The position numbers and the translations under genes were made by a program. 64,000 bases of DNA from assembly GCA_022578965.1 (NCBI GenBank), contig MU400537.1, positions 310,001-374,000 on the forward strand, written 5' to 3'. Shown one piece after another: positions 12,265-22,496 of the stretch. The notes under the pieces were generated by a model. That model saw only the letters and a list, made by a program, of their open reading frames with translations, searched no databases and was not told the origin of the DNA. Numbering within the stretch: the first letter of the stretch is position 1; the number at the start of each line of letters is the position of its first letter. The stretch comes from Xylaria sp. FL1777 (taxonomy: Eukaryota; Ascomycota; Sordariomycetes; Xylariales; Xylariaceae).

Positions 12265-14289
12265 TTAGATTGTGAAGACTCTGCCTAGCTGCCGTTTAAA
12301 ATCTCTCGTGCGTTTTTCAGAGTGCCAGAAGTTCAGCTTCGTCACAGTGATTTCCGATTCCGGCAAGTGGCTCAGAGGCTCATCGTTCAGGAGCTCCGCG
12401 GAGGCGTGGAGGGTAACCTCATTGTGACCAAATGGCAAGTATCTATTGAAGTTCCTAGATCTCTGCTTGAAACTGTCACTGCACAGGTATGTCGACTGCC
12501 TGCTGTCGCCGATGTGCTTTTGCAAGTGTGTCACGAACGTTTCCAGAAGCTGTGGCGCATAAGCAGGGAGTTGTGTGCGGATTAACATCGTGCAGTGATG
12601 CGACGTCTTCCTGAAGCGGCCGTCGGACATCATCTTCACCCCCAGCACCAGAAAGAGGATGATGATCTTGTCGTGCCACCAGTGCCATGTGTCTTGCATC
12701 CCCGCCTCCGCACGCAGGATTAACAGCCCGCCGATGAACTGATCTCGCCGGCGATTTTCGGGGTTCACAAACACGCCGTAGTTGTTGTACACGCCGTCTC
12801 CCAGTATACATCCGTCCTGTAGCTTGAATCCAAGAGTTTCCGGAAGCTGCGGGAAGAGTAACCAGAAGCCGAAGCGGTGGGACGTCCCCCCAAACGCGTC
12901 GAAATAGAATGAGGCATTTTGTACGTCTCTGCATACTTGTACTGTCTCCGGCATTGGGGCTGCGCCGCTTCGGTTTCGGAACACTACAGTGACTGGTGCC
13001 ACCGGGAAGCATGTCCTTGTCCAACGATCGTGATGTTGATAGTGAGGGGATAGTGGGATCAATATCACCGTCCTTGTATCATTCTTTGGATTCTTCTCCT
13101 CGTGTATCACAGCAAAGAACAGCTTCCTGTCAGGGTGACGAAGAATCGGCAGTGATATAGAAAGGCCCGCATTGGTCATAGTGAAGATTCCAGAGCTTCC
13201 CGGCGGTTTAAGTCTCGATACAGCACTGGCATCGAAGAAGCACGCCGGATCTGGTGCTAAGAGCGTAGGCCGTGTTATATCTCTTCTCATGCGATTATTA
13301 AGAAGCACTTCAACTCTGTTGGCAGGGAATTGGGGCTTGTGCTTGAAGCTGAGAGCGCCACGGTGTGCTGCAATGGTCTCAGTTGTGATCTTGCCCCTCA
13401 GCTCGGCAATCCATGTCCACGCGAAAATTGAGTGATCGTCTGAGACTTTCATTATTTCTTCCTGCAATCGAATAAAGGCCATAGCTCCCTCGCCGTAGAG
13501 AAGGGGCATGTTTACGTTAAACAGCCCAAGGAGGCAGTATGCGATATCCTCGGGCCTTGTAGTCGTGCGATCTGCCACGGCCGCCATTCGCTGGGCTATA
13601 CTAGCGCTGCGAATATCCTGCGCATACAGTAAGTACTTCTCGTCCACTCGCGTGATCTTTGCTAAGAGCGGCGCCATCTCCTTCTTGGTGCCGATGGGTG
13701 TCCAATCGCGGGAATAGAAACGCACTGTCCTGGGCGCCAATAACTCCTGCAGCGTCCATCCACGACGAAACCACCGGCTCTGTCGGAAGGAACCAAGCGT
13801 GCTGTCTCGGGCATTCATTATGAGCTGCTCAGTATCCAGAATGGGATCATCGGAGGCCGAGTTGGTGATCGCCACATCAGATAGATACGCGTAGCAAATA
13901 GAAGAACTACGATACCAGGAGTACATAGAATTGATGGCCTCGGAGAGCTCGGCGCTGCTGGTCTTATCGATGCAGTTGGTGTCCACCCACAGGTAATTCA
14001 ACCCATCTTCTCTAGCCTGTAGACAAGTTTTGAGGATCTTCCAATAGCCGAACCGGTTCAGGCGTTTGTTGCCTTGAGCCACAGATGGCCGCCGCCCCAG
14101 ACCGGCATACACGCGTTGTTCGTGTTCAAGCGAATTGAGTAAAGACAAGAGGTGATCTCGTGTTTCAGGGATCAGCCAATCCTGTAAGCTCACTTCTTCG
14201 TCTCCCCACGTGTGAGAGAGAATGGCATACTCAGGAATAATCTCCAGGCAGTCCTCCAATTCCAAGGTAATTGTGTTGATAAGCCTCAT
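12265..14289 (-). CDS. HET-domain (HET-E/PIN-C-like) incompatibility protein
   Basis: Intronless 674-residue cytoplasmic protein with an N-terminal HET domain, the death-inducing module of fungal vegetative incompatibility. It opens with the common MRLINT...LE start. The conserved blocks follow in order: YAILSHTWGDEEVS (about 21-34), LNYLWVDTNCIDKTSSAELSEAINSMYSWY (about 100-130), CYAYLSDV, SRWFRRGWTLQELLAP, and after about residue 230 RPEDIAYCLLGLFNVNMPLLYGEG. The rest (about 300-674) is a divergent region with no NACHT, WD40 or ankyrin repeats. It may set specificity (inference). The gene reads towards HET-C on the same strand. That linkage recalls het-c/pin-c, but HET genes are abundant in moulds, so adjacency alone does not prove a functional pair. 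Confidence 0.93.
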   Translation of the reverse strand: MRLINTITLELEDCLEIIPEYAILSHTWGDEEVSLQDWLIPETRDHLLSLLNSLEHEQRVYAGLGRRPSVAQGNKRLNRFGYWKILKTCLQAREDGLNYLWVDTNCIDKTSSAELSEAINSMYSWYRSSSICYAYLSDVAITNSASDDPILDTEQLIMNARDSTLGSFRQSRWFRRGWTLQELLAPRTVRFYSRDWTPIGTKKEMAPLLAKITRVDEKYLLYAQDIRSASIAQRMAAVADRTTTRPEDIAYCLLGLFNVNMPLLYGEGAMAFIRLQEEIMKVSDDHSIFAWTWIAELRGKITTETIAAHRGALSFKHKPQFPANRVEVLLNNRMRRDITRPTLLAPDPACFFDASAVSRLKPPGSSGIFTMTNAGLSISLPILRHPDRKLFFAVIHEEKNPKNDTRTVILIPLSPHYQHHDRWTRTCFPVAPVTVVFRNRSGAAPMPETVQVCRDVQNASFYFDAFGGTSHRFGFWLLFPQLPETLGFKLQDGCILGDGVYNNYGVFVNPENRRRDQFIGGLLILRAEAGMQDTWHWWHDKIIILFLVLGVKMMSDGRFRKTSHHCTMLIRTQLPAYAPQLLETFVTHLQKHIGDSRQSTYLCSDSFKQRSRNFNRYLPFGHNEVTLHASAELLNDEPLSHLPESEITVTKLNFWHSEKRTRDFKRQLGRVFTI

Positions 14290-15541
14290 TTCATTCTATT
14301 TCGGCGTTGCGGATGAGAGCATACTTGAAAGAACGACATGAGTGGGGGAAGACAGAACGTGTCGCAGGTGTCGCAGATGTTGCAGATAGTTGCAGGGAAG
14401 TTTGAACTTTGCTAATAATACAGGCATGGGGGTCATAGTATAGGCTAAGCTGACCAATTAAGACTTACGATATCAATTCACACTATCTACTCAGTACCAA
14501 TACTGTATTAAACAAATGAAGTCTAAGTCAATTGAGTTTCTAAACACAGACTTCTACAACTAGAATTCATGTTGTATCATCCAATTAGGATGCGCAATTG
14601 CTCTCTTGCGCTATAAGCATGAAATGAACCCATTCCATAGATAATCACTATCACTTTAACACTGAAGCTCAGGCTTGTTAAGTATTAAGAAAGAAAATTT
14701 ACGGGGAAGTCTGTTCAGGGAAGGGCACCCTCAGAGAATAATTGATGATGATAAATAAACTCAATGAGTGAGCCGGTGAGCCGTTGTCGAGTTGGTGGGC
14801 ATATATACCGTTGTTGTCAATTCCGCAACAACGGCGTCGTTTTGCGCGACAGCCGTTTCGCACAGGTAGACCACTAACAAAACCTGGTGGTAAGATAGAG
14901 AGCAAATAAGTAGATAAATCCACGTCTACCTGAGATTTCGAGGCAAGATATTGGTTTGGTGCCGTACCTACTAGGTAGTCTGTGACAGTACATCAATAGT
15001 TACTTCAACTCCCTAAATATAAAGACAAAAGTAAAATAGGAACGTGTCATTCACGGGGAATTAAAAGCCAAGAATGGTGAAAATCCGACTTTATTTGTGC
15101 GGTAAAACGAGTAGTACTTTTGTTGCTCACATGTTGTCATGCTCGAGCCTGATGTACATGTGTATCCCCCTTAACGCCAAAATCAAAGTTGCATGAGAAG
15201 CAGCATGAGAGCTGGGCTTCCGTCACCAATTTCAAGTATATAGTGACCATGTGTATTCACCCTCCGCTCTCTAACCTCCAACCCCAGGCTCTGAATCCTC
15301 CACATGCTCAATATTGCCGTCCCTTCATGTCGGTTATAAAGTAGCGTGGTGTCTCAGCCCGAAGAGCTGACAGAGACAGAGTCGGTAACAAGGCTGTGAG
15401 ATTAGACCACACCATCCTCAGAAGTGGCAAGCTCATCTTCAATATAGCCCCGATTCAATGGGGTAGCTTTGTCCCTATAAGATCATTAGTTGCTATTACA
15501 GGAGAGAATGAACAGGTAGGATTTCAGGGTATGCAATCGAC
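14290..15541. other. Spacer between HET-domain gene and Myb/SANT-like array
   Basis: About 1.25 kb, AT-rich, with no supported gene. It holds the HET-domain gene promoter and the 3' flank of the array's terminal exon. Confidence 0.5.
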
Positions 15542-16072
15542 CTACTCGAGCTTGATCTTCTTGAGGTCGAACTTGGCCTCGTCCTCGTCCTCGTCGGGAG
15601 TTTGGTTGGCCTTGCGCTTTCTAGAAGAAGGCGTCTTCGCGTTGGTGGCGGTGGGCTTGGGCTTCTTGGGCGTGGCGGGCGCGGCACCTGCGGTACCCGC
15701 GTTGCCTCCTTCCTTCTTCTTTAGCTTCTGAAGGTGCTGTCTATAAAGAAGTGGAAAGTTAGTAATCTAGTTCAGACTAGTAGGTGAAGAAACAGAAGGA
15801 GAAGAAAATGCAGAAGAAAACAAGCTGTGCGAAGTTAGCAAGGCAACGCGCATCAAGTCTAAATGGCATCTATAGTAATCATGAGTTGAGAGTATAAGTG
15901 GGAATCATTACAAGGCAGCGCTGTAGTTGTAAGTGTAACCTTTGGCACGAAGCTGGACAACAATGGCCTCCCATTCCTGAGAAGTTGGGGGAGCAACATC
16001 GATAATGGCCTGAAGTAGGTCTGATCGAGTCCTGTCGTTCCAAATAGTGCGCCCGGCAGCGTTGGTAGCCAT
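15542..16072 (-). CDS. Small Myb/SANT-like nuclear protein, array module A with terminal exon
   Basis: Complete two-exon gene: exon 1 is 16072-15912, the intron 15911-15741 (GTAATG...TTATAG, 171 bases), exon 2 15740-15542; 119 residues. Exon 1 encodes a SANT/Myb-like helix module with Trp11, Trp34 and a closing GYTYNYSAAL. The join is phase 2 (TT|A = Leu) and exon 2 starts QHLQKLKKKEGG, completing the module. A proline/alanine/lysine tail and acidic stretch follow, ending in a basic nuclear-localisation-like KFDLKKIKLE. Such proteins are predicted to bind DNA or chromatin; no specific role is known to me. Exon 2 is the only QHL-type exon found downstream of three further first exons (modules B, C and D), so it may be shared by all four. 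The leader before the ATG is pyrimidine-rich like a separate promoter region. Confidence 0.72.
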
Positions 16073-16552
16073 GGTGCCACAGGTGGTAGGTAGTGATGAG
16101 GGAGGACGTTTTGTGCGATGCAAGAAAGGAATAAAGATGAGGAGCAGTGTACGATGAGGTGTGTTGTTGTGAAGAAATTAAGACTGATTGCTCATAGAAG
16201 GCAGGTTGCTCAAAGGTCGGTGGTGAGATCGCCAGGGAGATCTGTGATGGATGGTTCGACGAGACGTGAGAGGTGGAGCCCACAACAACTTGTCACCACA
16301 ACAGTAGCCTGGCCAACAGCAAGGTCGGCGACGCAAACCAATTATGATGAAAGCAGAGCTGCAATGTGTGGGAATAATTGTCTTCAGACCAGGAAATATG
16401 GAGGGGGGTTACAAAGTAATGTTCAATAGGCGTGTTCAATAGGTAGGCGATTAGGAGGCTGGTGTTGTGTGGTGTTGTGAGACGTAATTGTAGTTGCAGG
16501 GCAGGAAGGAGTGGCAGTGACACCACCTGCACAAAAGGGATGTAATGCATAC

Positions 16553-16710
16553 TTGAGAGCGCCGACAGAGAACGTATAGCCCTTTTGGTGCAGATGCTCG
16601 ACAACCTGTGCAAGTTGACCTGCGTGAGGTTGAATCGCTTCGAACATGGCCATCATAATGTCTTGATGGACTTCTTCGCTCCAAGCGGTATATTTTGTCC
16701 CCATGGCCAT
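16553..16710 (-). CDS. Myb/SANT-like array module B, orphan first exon
   Basis: First coding exon of 158 bases (52 codons plus two bases) beginning MAMGTKYTAWSEE. It aligns with modules A, C, D and E: Trp10, a helix HQDIMMAMFEAI, then HLHQKGYTFSVGAL. The exon ends in phase 2 at a GTATGC donor (16552), the same place and phase as module A. If read through, the frame continues into low-quality sequence. No acceptor followed by a QH-type exon is present before module A's ATG, 480 bases on. It therefore either uses the exon at 15740-15542, by skipping module A, or is a relic. A second in-frame ATG lies two codons downstream. The upstream sequence is CT-rich with CATCCTTCC just before the ATG, like a genuine leader. 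Confidence 0.5.
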
Positions 16711-16971
16711 GGAAGGATGATAGATGATATGATAAAACGGGCAGTACTTGAATTTTGAGAGAAGACAGAGCAGAGATTCCTAAGCGGAATTGATAATGTT
16801 GAGAAGTGCACGATGCAAAAGTAGGGTTGGTTTGGTGGAGTTGTGGCCCATGCCATGCGAGTGTAAGCTTCGTGAGGATGTTGATGTGGAGGTGTGTAGG
16901 AATCAGTGCAAGCTCGGCTCATGGTAAAGTCAAGGTCAAGTCAACAAATCAGCTTGCACGAATTCACCTAC

Positions 16972-17141
16972 CGAATACCGTTCCAGTTGACATCGTGGCC
17001 GAAACGCTGCCTCATCATCGCCACAATAGCATCCTTGTTTTCCTTGGAGAAGGATAGTTCCAGGGCATCACAGATCGACAAGAAAAGATGAGCATTCATC
17101 CTATCATCCCACTTCTTGGTAGACTTGGTAGGAGAAGACAT
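16972..17141 (-). CDS. Myb/SANT-like array module C, orphan first exon
   Basis: First exon of 170 bases (56 codons plus two) starting MSSPTKSTKKWDDR. The same module pattern is visible: Trp11, hydrophobic helix AHLFLSICDALEL, then AIVAMMRQRFG and an ending NWNGIR at the donor GTAGGT (16971), phase 2. Unspliced translation stops immediately (CGG TAG), so splicing is required to complete the domain. No QH-type exon follows before module B, 260 bases away. The spacer above the ATG is strongly pyrimidine-rich and in frame-open, so a fusion of module D to C through an acceptor near 17300 is formally possible, though it would insert a low-complexity linker of about 50 residues. Confidence 0.5.
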
Positions 17142-17407
17142 CGCGATCGGCGGGGGTTGGGATGAAGTATTTCGGCAGGAATGGCTGTCGTGTAGGGCGG
17201 GGGTAATAGTGCTGAGTAGGTTGAAGAGGTTGAAGTGGATGTAGTAAGGATGGTGACTAAGGGAGATAGAAGAAGAGGCGATGGGAGGTCCCACGTGCCT
17301 GGGCAACAAGTTGGAGGGGAGATAAGGTATCATCAACTTAGGGCCATGCACACGTTGCCTTGTCATGTCACAAATCGGGGCAAAATAGATAAACAAGAAT
17401 TACTCAC

Positions 17408-17571
17408 CGAATGCCTTCCCAGGTGGTGTTAAAACCACTGTCATTCATATCCTTGACGAGAGCTACTTGCTGCTCCGGCTTAATCGATCCGTGCATACGG
17501 GCCAGAGCAACTGCCAACGCCTTGTGGGCTTCTCCAGTCCAGACATCATTACGTCCTCGGCCGGTCGACAT
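17408..17571 (-). CDS. Myb/SANT-like array module D, orphan first exon
   Basis: First exon of 164 bases (54 codons plus two) starting MSTGRGRNDVWTGE. The module shows Trp11, helix AHKALAVALARMHG, then ALVKDMNDSGFNTTWEGIR, ending at a strong GTGAGT donor (17407) in phase 2. Read-through stops at once (CGG TGA). The leader contains CAACAACACC and CACTCGCAATC before the ATG, typical of expressed fungal genes. As with B and C, no private second exon can be found, and the nearest in-phase QHL exon is at 15740, which would need an intron of about 1.67 kb. It is otherwise too short to form the complete module. Confidence 0.5.
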
Positions 17572-18320
17572 GATTGCGAGTGTATGGTCTGTCAAGAGAG
17601 GCGACGTAGTAATTAGTTAGAAGTAGGTGTTGTTGATGGAGAGTGATAGGTGCAGGATGGCATGGAGAAAAGAAGAGAGGTAGGTACTTGGAATGCGACC
17701 TCTGGGCGGTCTCAAAGCTGTGTAGGGAGTGGTAGAGAGAGGCACTTCTAACCTTGCTGCGGTTGTGTAGGTGCCAGGTGGTCTGCAGGCACCGTGGGCA
17801 GAGACCGTGGGAGAATCGCGTATCCCACTGTCCCCAGCATTCAGCTGGGGCTTAATAGCCTTGTACTTATGTATTAACATCTTTGTTTGAATTCGATTTA
17901 TGAAGTTTACTACCAACGCCTCGTCATTTCATCAGTGCTACGCTTCGTAATATACCTATGACCATAGTCCTCCTACAATGTACCTCAAAATATATCGTGC
18001 CCCCAATAACTCCGGCAGTATCAGGTGTCTATTCTGTAAAGGCTCTAAAGCGACGCAAGTATCCGATGGATTCTCTGCGTCCAATGACACTAGGATATAC
18101 CAAAAAATTATTCTTGGATAGACGTGGGCTGCAAGAAATGAGCATCGCAGGTCGGTGGTCTGAAACCTCCAATATGTGCGCCGAGGGACCTAATAGTCAC
18201 GCGCAAACCCACTGAATGCCCATTTGACACTGGCTAGCCCACGATCATGGTTAGGCTTCACCATAGTAGCTGGAAACATTGTTAAAATAGTTCAAAGCGC
18301 ACTTCAAAAACTTGCCACGC
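17572..18320. other. Spacer between module D and gene E
   Basis: Holds the module D promoter and the 3' flank of gene E. Searched for a further Trp-led module on the minus strand; none was found. Confidence 0.5.
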
Positions 18321-19285
18321 TTACTCTGGAGGCCCATAAGCATCTACGGCACTGGATATACCATCAGCTGTTAAGGCAAGAACTGCTTCATCGTCATTCG
18401 CCGGTTGGTCTTCCTCGTCAACATCCAGTCGTTGACGTTTTGTCGGCTGATCTTCAAGATCCGGGGTGGGCTCTTCTATTGCCATTGCGCCCGGCTCTGA
18501 TGCTCCAGCAGAGGTCTGCAACGGGAGGGGGGTAGGATCTGGAGGGTCACTGGTCTGCGTCTCCGAAGCAGGTTTAGCTGTCTCAGGAGGTTGTTCCTGG
18601 TCAGCGTCGGCACTGGCAACGGAGGTTGGCGGTGCTTTCCTAGGTCTCCCGCGTCCAGGGCCAGGGCGTCGTGTGATCGGATTGGTAGTTGGGTCAGCCT
18701 TGCGCTGGCCATCTAGATTCGAGCCATTCGAGTCGGCTTTATTTTGGGCCCTACGGAGGCCTTGGAAGTGTTGGCTAGTATACGTCAGCTCCTCACCACG
18801 ATGGAACTAGCCGTCAAGGACAAAGCAATTATGAATCCCCACGCCATCAGAGGTGAAAAGGAGCACGAGAGGTGTGATAATCTTGGAAGTTACGCCGTAA
18901 GGGCCCATTATCCTCACGAAGGATAAGCGAGGGTGCATGCCACAACTCTGGAGCGGTTGCAGTATCTCTATGAGCACGAGAGAGGTATATAAGTGTGCAG
19001 CTCGGCTAGCAATGACTACGTTGTAATAGACCTCGTGGGAGTATCTAATAGACCGATGCAGGCGACGATGAGAGCATTGTCGCAATAGGAAGGGGAGAGA
19101 TCGTTGAGAGTAAGCAGAGCAATTTCAACTCACCGGCATCCCTCATTCGTAAATCCGTAGCCTAAGGATCTCATATGATTACCAATCGTAGTCCATTCAG
19201 CACCGCTTATGACCCCGATATTCTTGACTGAGAGGATGGTGAAGAAGAGGTCCTTGTCCGCTCGGTCATTCCAGTTTTTATTCAT
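18321..19285 (-). CDS. Myb/SANT-like protein with AT-hook (gene E)
   Basis: Two-exon gene of 201 residues: exon 1 is 19285-19134, the intron 19133-18775 (GTGAGT...ATACTAG, 359 bases), exon 2 18774-18321. Exon 1 (MNKNWNDRADKDLF...GYGFTNEGC) aligns with array modules A-D. It also ends in phase 2, and exon 2 restores QHFQGLRR at exactly the position of QHLQKLKK in gene A. Exon 2 then gives an AT-hook, GRGRPRK (about residues 91-97), a Pro/Glu-rich acidic middle, and the basic TKRQRL, a likely nuclear signal. The AT-hook argues for minor-groove DNA binding, supporting a chromatin role for the family (inference). This is the positive control for the array: it shows what a complete member looks like. 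The long intron is unusual for this window but contains no better exon. Confidence 0.72.
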
Positions 19286-21655
19286 GTTGAAGCTATGAAA
19301 AAGGCCCTCGGCCTTAAAGACAGGATGAGTAGCGCAGAAAGACAGGATGGAGCGCTTAAACTAGAATGGGGAACCGGCTGCGAATCAGTGCACCAGTAAT
19401 TGATCGAGATGGAAGCCTGTGAGAGGTTGGTGAGGCTAATGGTGAATTGGAGCTCCCCAGATTTGGCACACTGGCAAGCTGTCTTGTGTGGGCCGAGCTT
19501 GCGGGCTGTGAGAGGACGGGAAGATAGGCAGGTACGGTACTGTGTAGTGATGCGCGCAAGAGGTAGGTAGCTCCAGCTGGATGGGTGCGGATTGTCACGC
19601 AAGCTTTCGGCCGGTGGGAATGCTCCATACAAGATCTCCGTTTCACCAGCTCTACGCTAGTGTCGGTAGGCGGGTACAGCACGTGATGCGAATAAGACGA
19701 GGATGGAGATAACTAATGAGATGCTCGGGGGTCCAAGCGGGACACTTCGCCTGTGGCAGTGCAGTGGCTAAATTAAGTACCAATGTACCAACGTACCAAC
19801 ACGTACCTAAGTACCGATGTCACTATGTAGATATCCGATAAAACTTCAACCCCACTCGGCGCATTTCGAGCCGGAGCGAAAGTACCTACCTAAGTACCTG
19901 CCACTTCGCAGAGCTCACGTGAACCCGCGCCCTTAACGCGAGAGACCAGCTTACACAGTGTCACATTTTAGGCGCCACTGCGCGTCCTCCCCAACCTCCA
20001 CATTTCTTTTTATTTTCTTTTCATTTCGTGCACTCGACACCTTCATCATCCTTCGCTGTCGGGTCACACCCTCCATCGCTGCAAACTACTACGTCGATCA
20101 TATTCTGTGAGGCCACATGCAATGCCGCAGCAGATTCTATTATACCATGCCATTGTCATCCAATTCAAGTGACATTTTCCCCCCAGAGTAAAAGGTCTAC
20201 ACACTCGGTTAAAACTGGTTGGATGTGGGTAGAGAAATTTGGTTCATAATGGTGTACGCTGCACGCAGGATGAACAAGGCATCTAGGTACCTGGATGAGA
20301 GCCTGTCGAGCCATTAGATTACCTTACCTTGCTCCAACTCAGCTGCGAGGAACAAAAAGCCAGGGACTCGATACCTGTCGATTTGCCCCAACCTCCTGAT
20401 TTAACGAGCATGACTCACTTGTTTCACGCCAGCTCAAAGCGCCGGCTCTTCCCCGGCTGCCATGGGTGAGATAAGTATGCGTAGATAGGTAGCAAACGGC
20501 CCTGCGCGGATCCTGTATCTCGGGCTTCTGCTCGGGTCGGATAGGCAGGCTATGATGTGTAGGGAGGTATCTGGCGTGCACTAGATAGGTACCTATCTGC
20601 TCATAGCGACGGCCTGGGAAGACGAGACGAAGACTGCGGCATTTCAACAGCCTTGGCTGCCCTTCGTGTTAGTCGCCCAGCGTCGCCCTACTTTTCCCGG
20701 CTAGGTGACACTGACAATCTGCAGGATGGGATGGGACGAATGTAACGGCGCTGCCTCATTGGACACCGTATCAGGCCTGCCAGGGGTCCAGAAACCACTT
20801 TAAACCATTTTAAACCACTTTACGCGGTGTGCCGCGTCCCATGCCACTTTCGTCATGGCCACCCCACCATCTCGCCCAGGACATCCTCGTCGGCCAGGTC
20901 GAATGATTGATGTGCATCCTCGACCGTCCCTCTCGGAGTTGCTAGGCAACCGAGCTAGCCCTGTCCTTCGCATTCTATGTACATCCCAAGTATCTACTGC
21001 GTATCTACTATGTACGCAGTAAAGTAGGTAGGTATGTCCGTTATTGGACCCCCTACCTATGGGTACAAGACAAGTCTCCTTCAGAATAAATAGCAGTGGA
21101 ACTAAGCACGCTTTTTATGCAAGCACTTAAAAGATCCCCCGCGTTCTTGGTGATGGCGTTTTGACCCATGCCACTCTGGTCCTGAAAGCCCGCTATAAGT
21201 CAATCTATATCCATTATTTGTATCCTTTTGCGCAGACTACTTCGTCTTACAGTGTAATAGTTTTTCATTGATCTTCATTATACAGCTGTCAAGCAGCACT
21301 CTCTCTGAGCTTTCCGATAATTGTTCATCTCTTCACCCCCTGCACTCTTTGTCACCTCATCATACTCGGACCCAAACTAATGTGATCAGCTCAACAACTC
21401 CCAGGCTTGTTGGGGGCTTTATCCGGATCAATTTCTCATATATTCCTCTTTCCTCTCCTCACCGACTTTCACAGTTGTTCTAATCGTGACTCACTCCATC
21501 CATTCCACCTCCCCATGTTCAGATTGACCTCGCAACCCAGAGCAACCTCCAACGATTTCACACCAAGCTGTGCACTTCTTATTCAAGCCTATCGCCTCTT
21601 CTGAGGCAGGTATTTCGACTCTGTATCGAGCCCTGCAGCCTCTAACATCGCTATC
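19286..21655. other. Divergent promoter region of genes E and F
   Basis: About 2.4 kb between a minus-strand and a plus-strand gene. It is rich in GTACCAA and TACCTA words (19775-19900, 21000-21060) and has a 10-base tandem repeat at 20792-20821. The last 350 bases are CT-rich, like a long leader of gene F. No coding gene is supported. Confidence 0.5.
20792..20821. repeat. Three tandem 10-base units (AAACCAYTTT)
   Basis: Units AAACCACTTT, AAACCATTTT and AAACCACTTT follow without gaps, about 840 bases before the start of gene F. It could be a clustered regulator-binding site or a simple repeat. Confidence 0.6.
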
Positions 21656-22496
21656 ATGTCTTCTAATAATGACAATGCCATGACGAGGTTTCTCTTCGCT
21701 ATACTCCGGCAGAAGAATCTCAAGGATGTGAGCCGACTTACCTCGAGACAGCACCTCTACTACACAAGTCTAACCATGACAATAGATCGATTGGAACCAA
21801 GTCGCCCACGATCCTATTCTTGCCCAACCCATTACCAACGGCCATGCTGCCCGAATGAGATACTCGCGATTTAGATCTGCCATGTTGGGCCTGGAGCCAA
21901 CTAGACGCAATCGAACCAATCCGCCCAAGTCACGAGTCACCAAGTCTAAGAAAGATTCAAAGAATAAAAGGGACGATCATATGAAATCGGAGTCTCCTGG
22001 TCCAGAGTCACCTCATAGTGCCTCACCAGAACTCCAATTACCAACCTCTCAAAAGATCAAGCAGGAGAGTTCCTCGTCCGCCTACGATCGCATGACCCCG
22101 GCTTTGACCCCAGGTCCAGTCTCAGCACCTCCAACGGCAATGCCCAACAACACAACGCTCCATAATCGATTCCTCACCCCTTGCAGCGACATCGACACAT
22201 TCGCCCCATCTCCAGCCATGACGTCCAGCCCTACAAGCGATATGATTCAATCGCAAGGTTCATTTGATTTTCATGCACCTCCTTGTTCTGACCATGTTGA
22301 TCCAGCCTGGACACATGGTAGCTCTTACTTCGCTGCTGCTTATCCTTATGACGACTACACGAACACTACTTGCGATCACCAGCACTTTCAGCACTCACTC
22401 CATTCACAATGTTCGCTCGGCCTCCCCAGTCAATCAATTGAGAGTGATATTGAGCAAGCCGACGTCAAGCGCGAGGATTGGACACGTTATGACTAA
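21656..22496 (+). CDS. Myb-like DNA-binding domain protein (gene F)
   Basis: Two exons, 21656-21727 and 21786-22496, with a 58-base phase-0 intron (GTGAGC...CAATAG, branch CTAAC), giving 260 residues. The N-terminal 57 residues form the fungal Myb-like domain of the Myb_DNA-bind_8 type: MTRFLFAILRQKNLKD, then IDWNQVA, then the conserved NGHAARMRYSRFRSAMLG. A basic stretch (RRNRTNPPKSRVTKSKKD) follows and probably adds DNA contact or nuclear import. The rest is Ser/Pro-rich and disordered, ending in DVKREDWTRYD, with two MKSE/IKQE-like sites that resemble sumoylation motifs (inference). It differs from the neighbouring array modules in domain subtype. No target is known. Confidence 0.82.

Noticed and set aside
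17142..17407. Direct fusion of module D to module C through an acceptor near 17300
   Set aside because: In frame, but it would add a low-complexity linker that reads like a 5' leader, and the domain would still lack its QHL end. Kept only as an alternative.
18775..19133. Possible extra exon inside the long intron of gene E
   Set aside because: Minus-strand open frames there lack the Trp-led module, and the direct join gives a perfect QHFQGLRR continuation.
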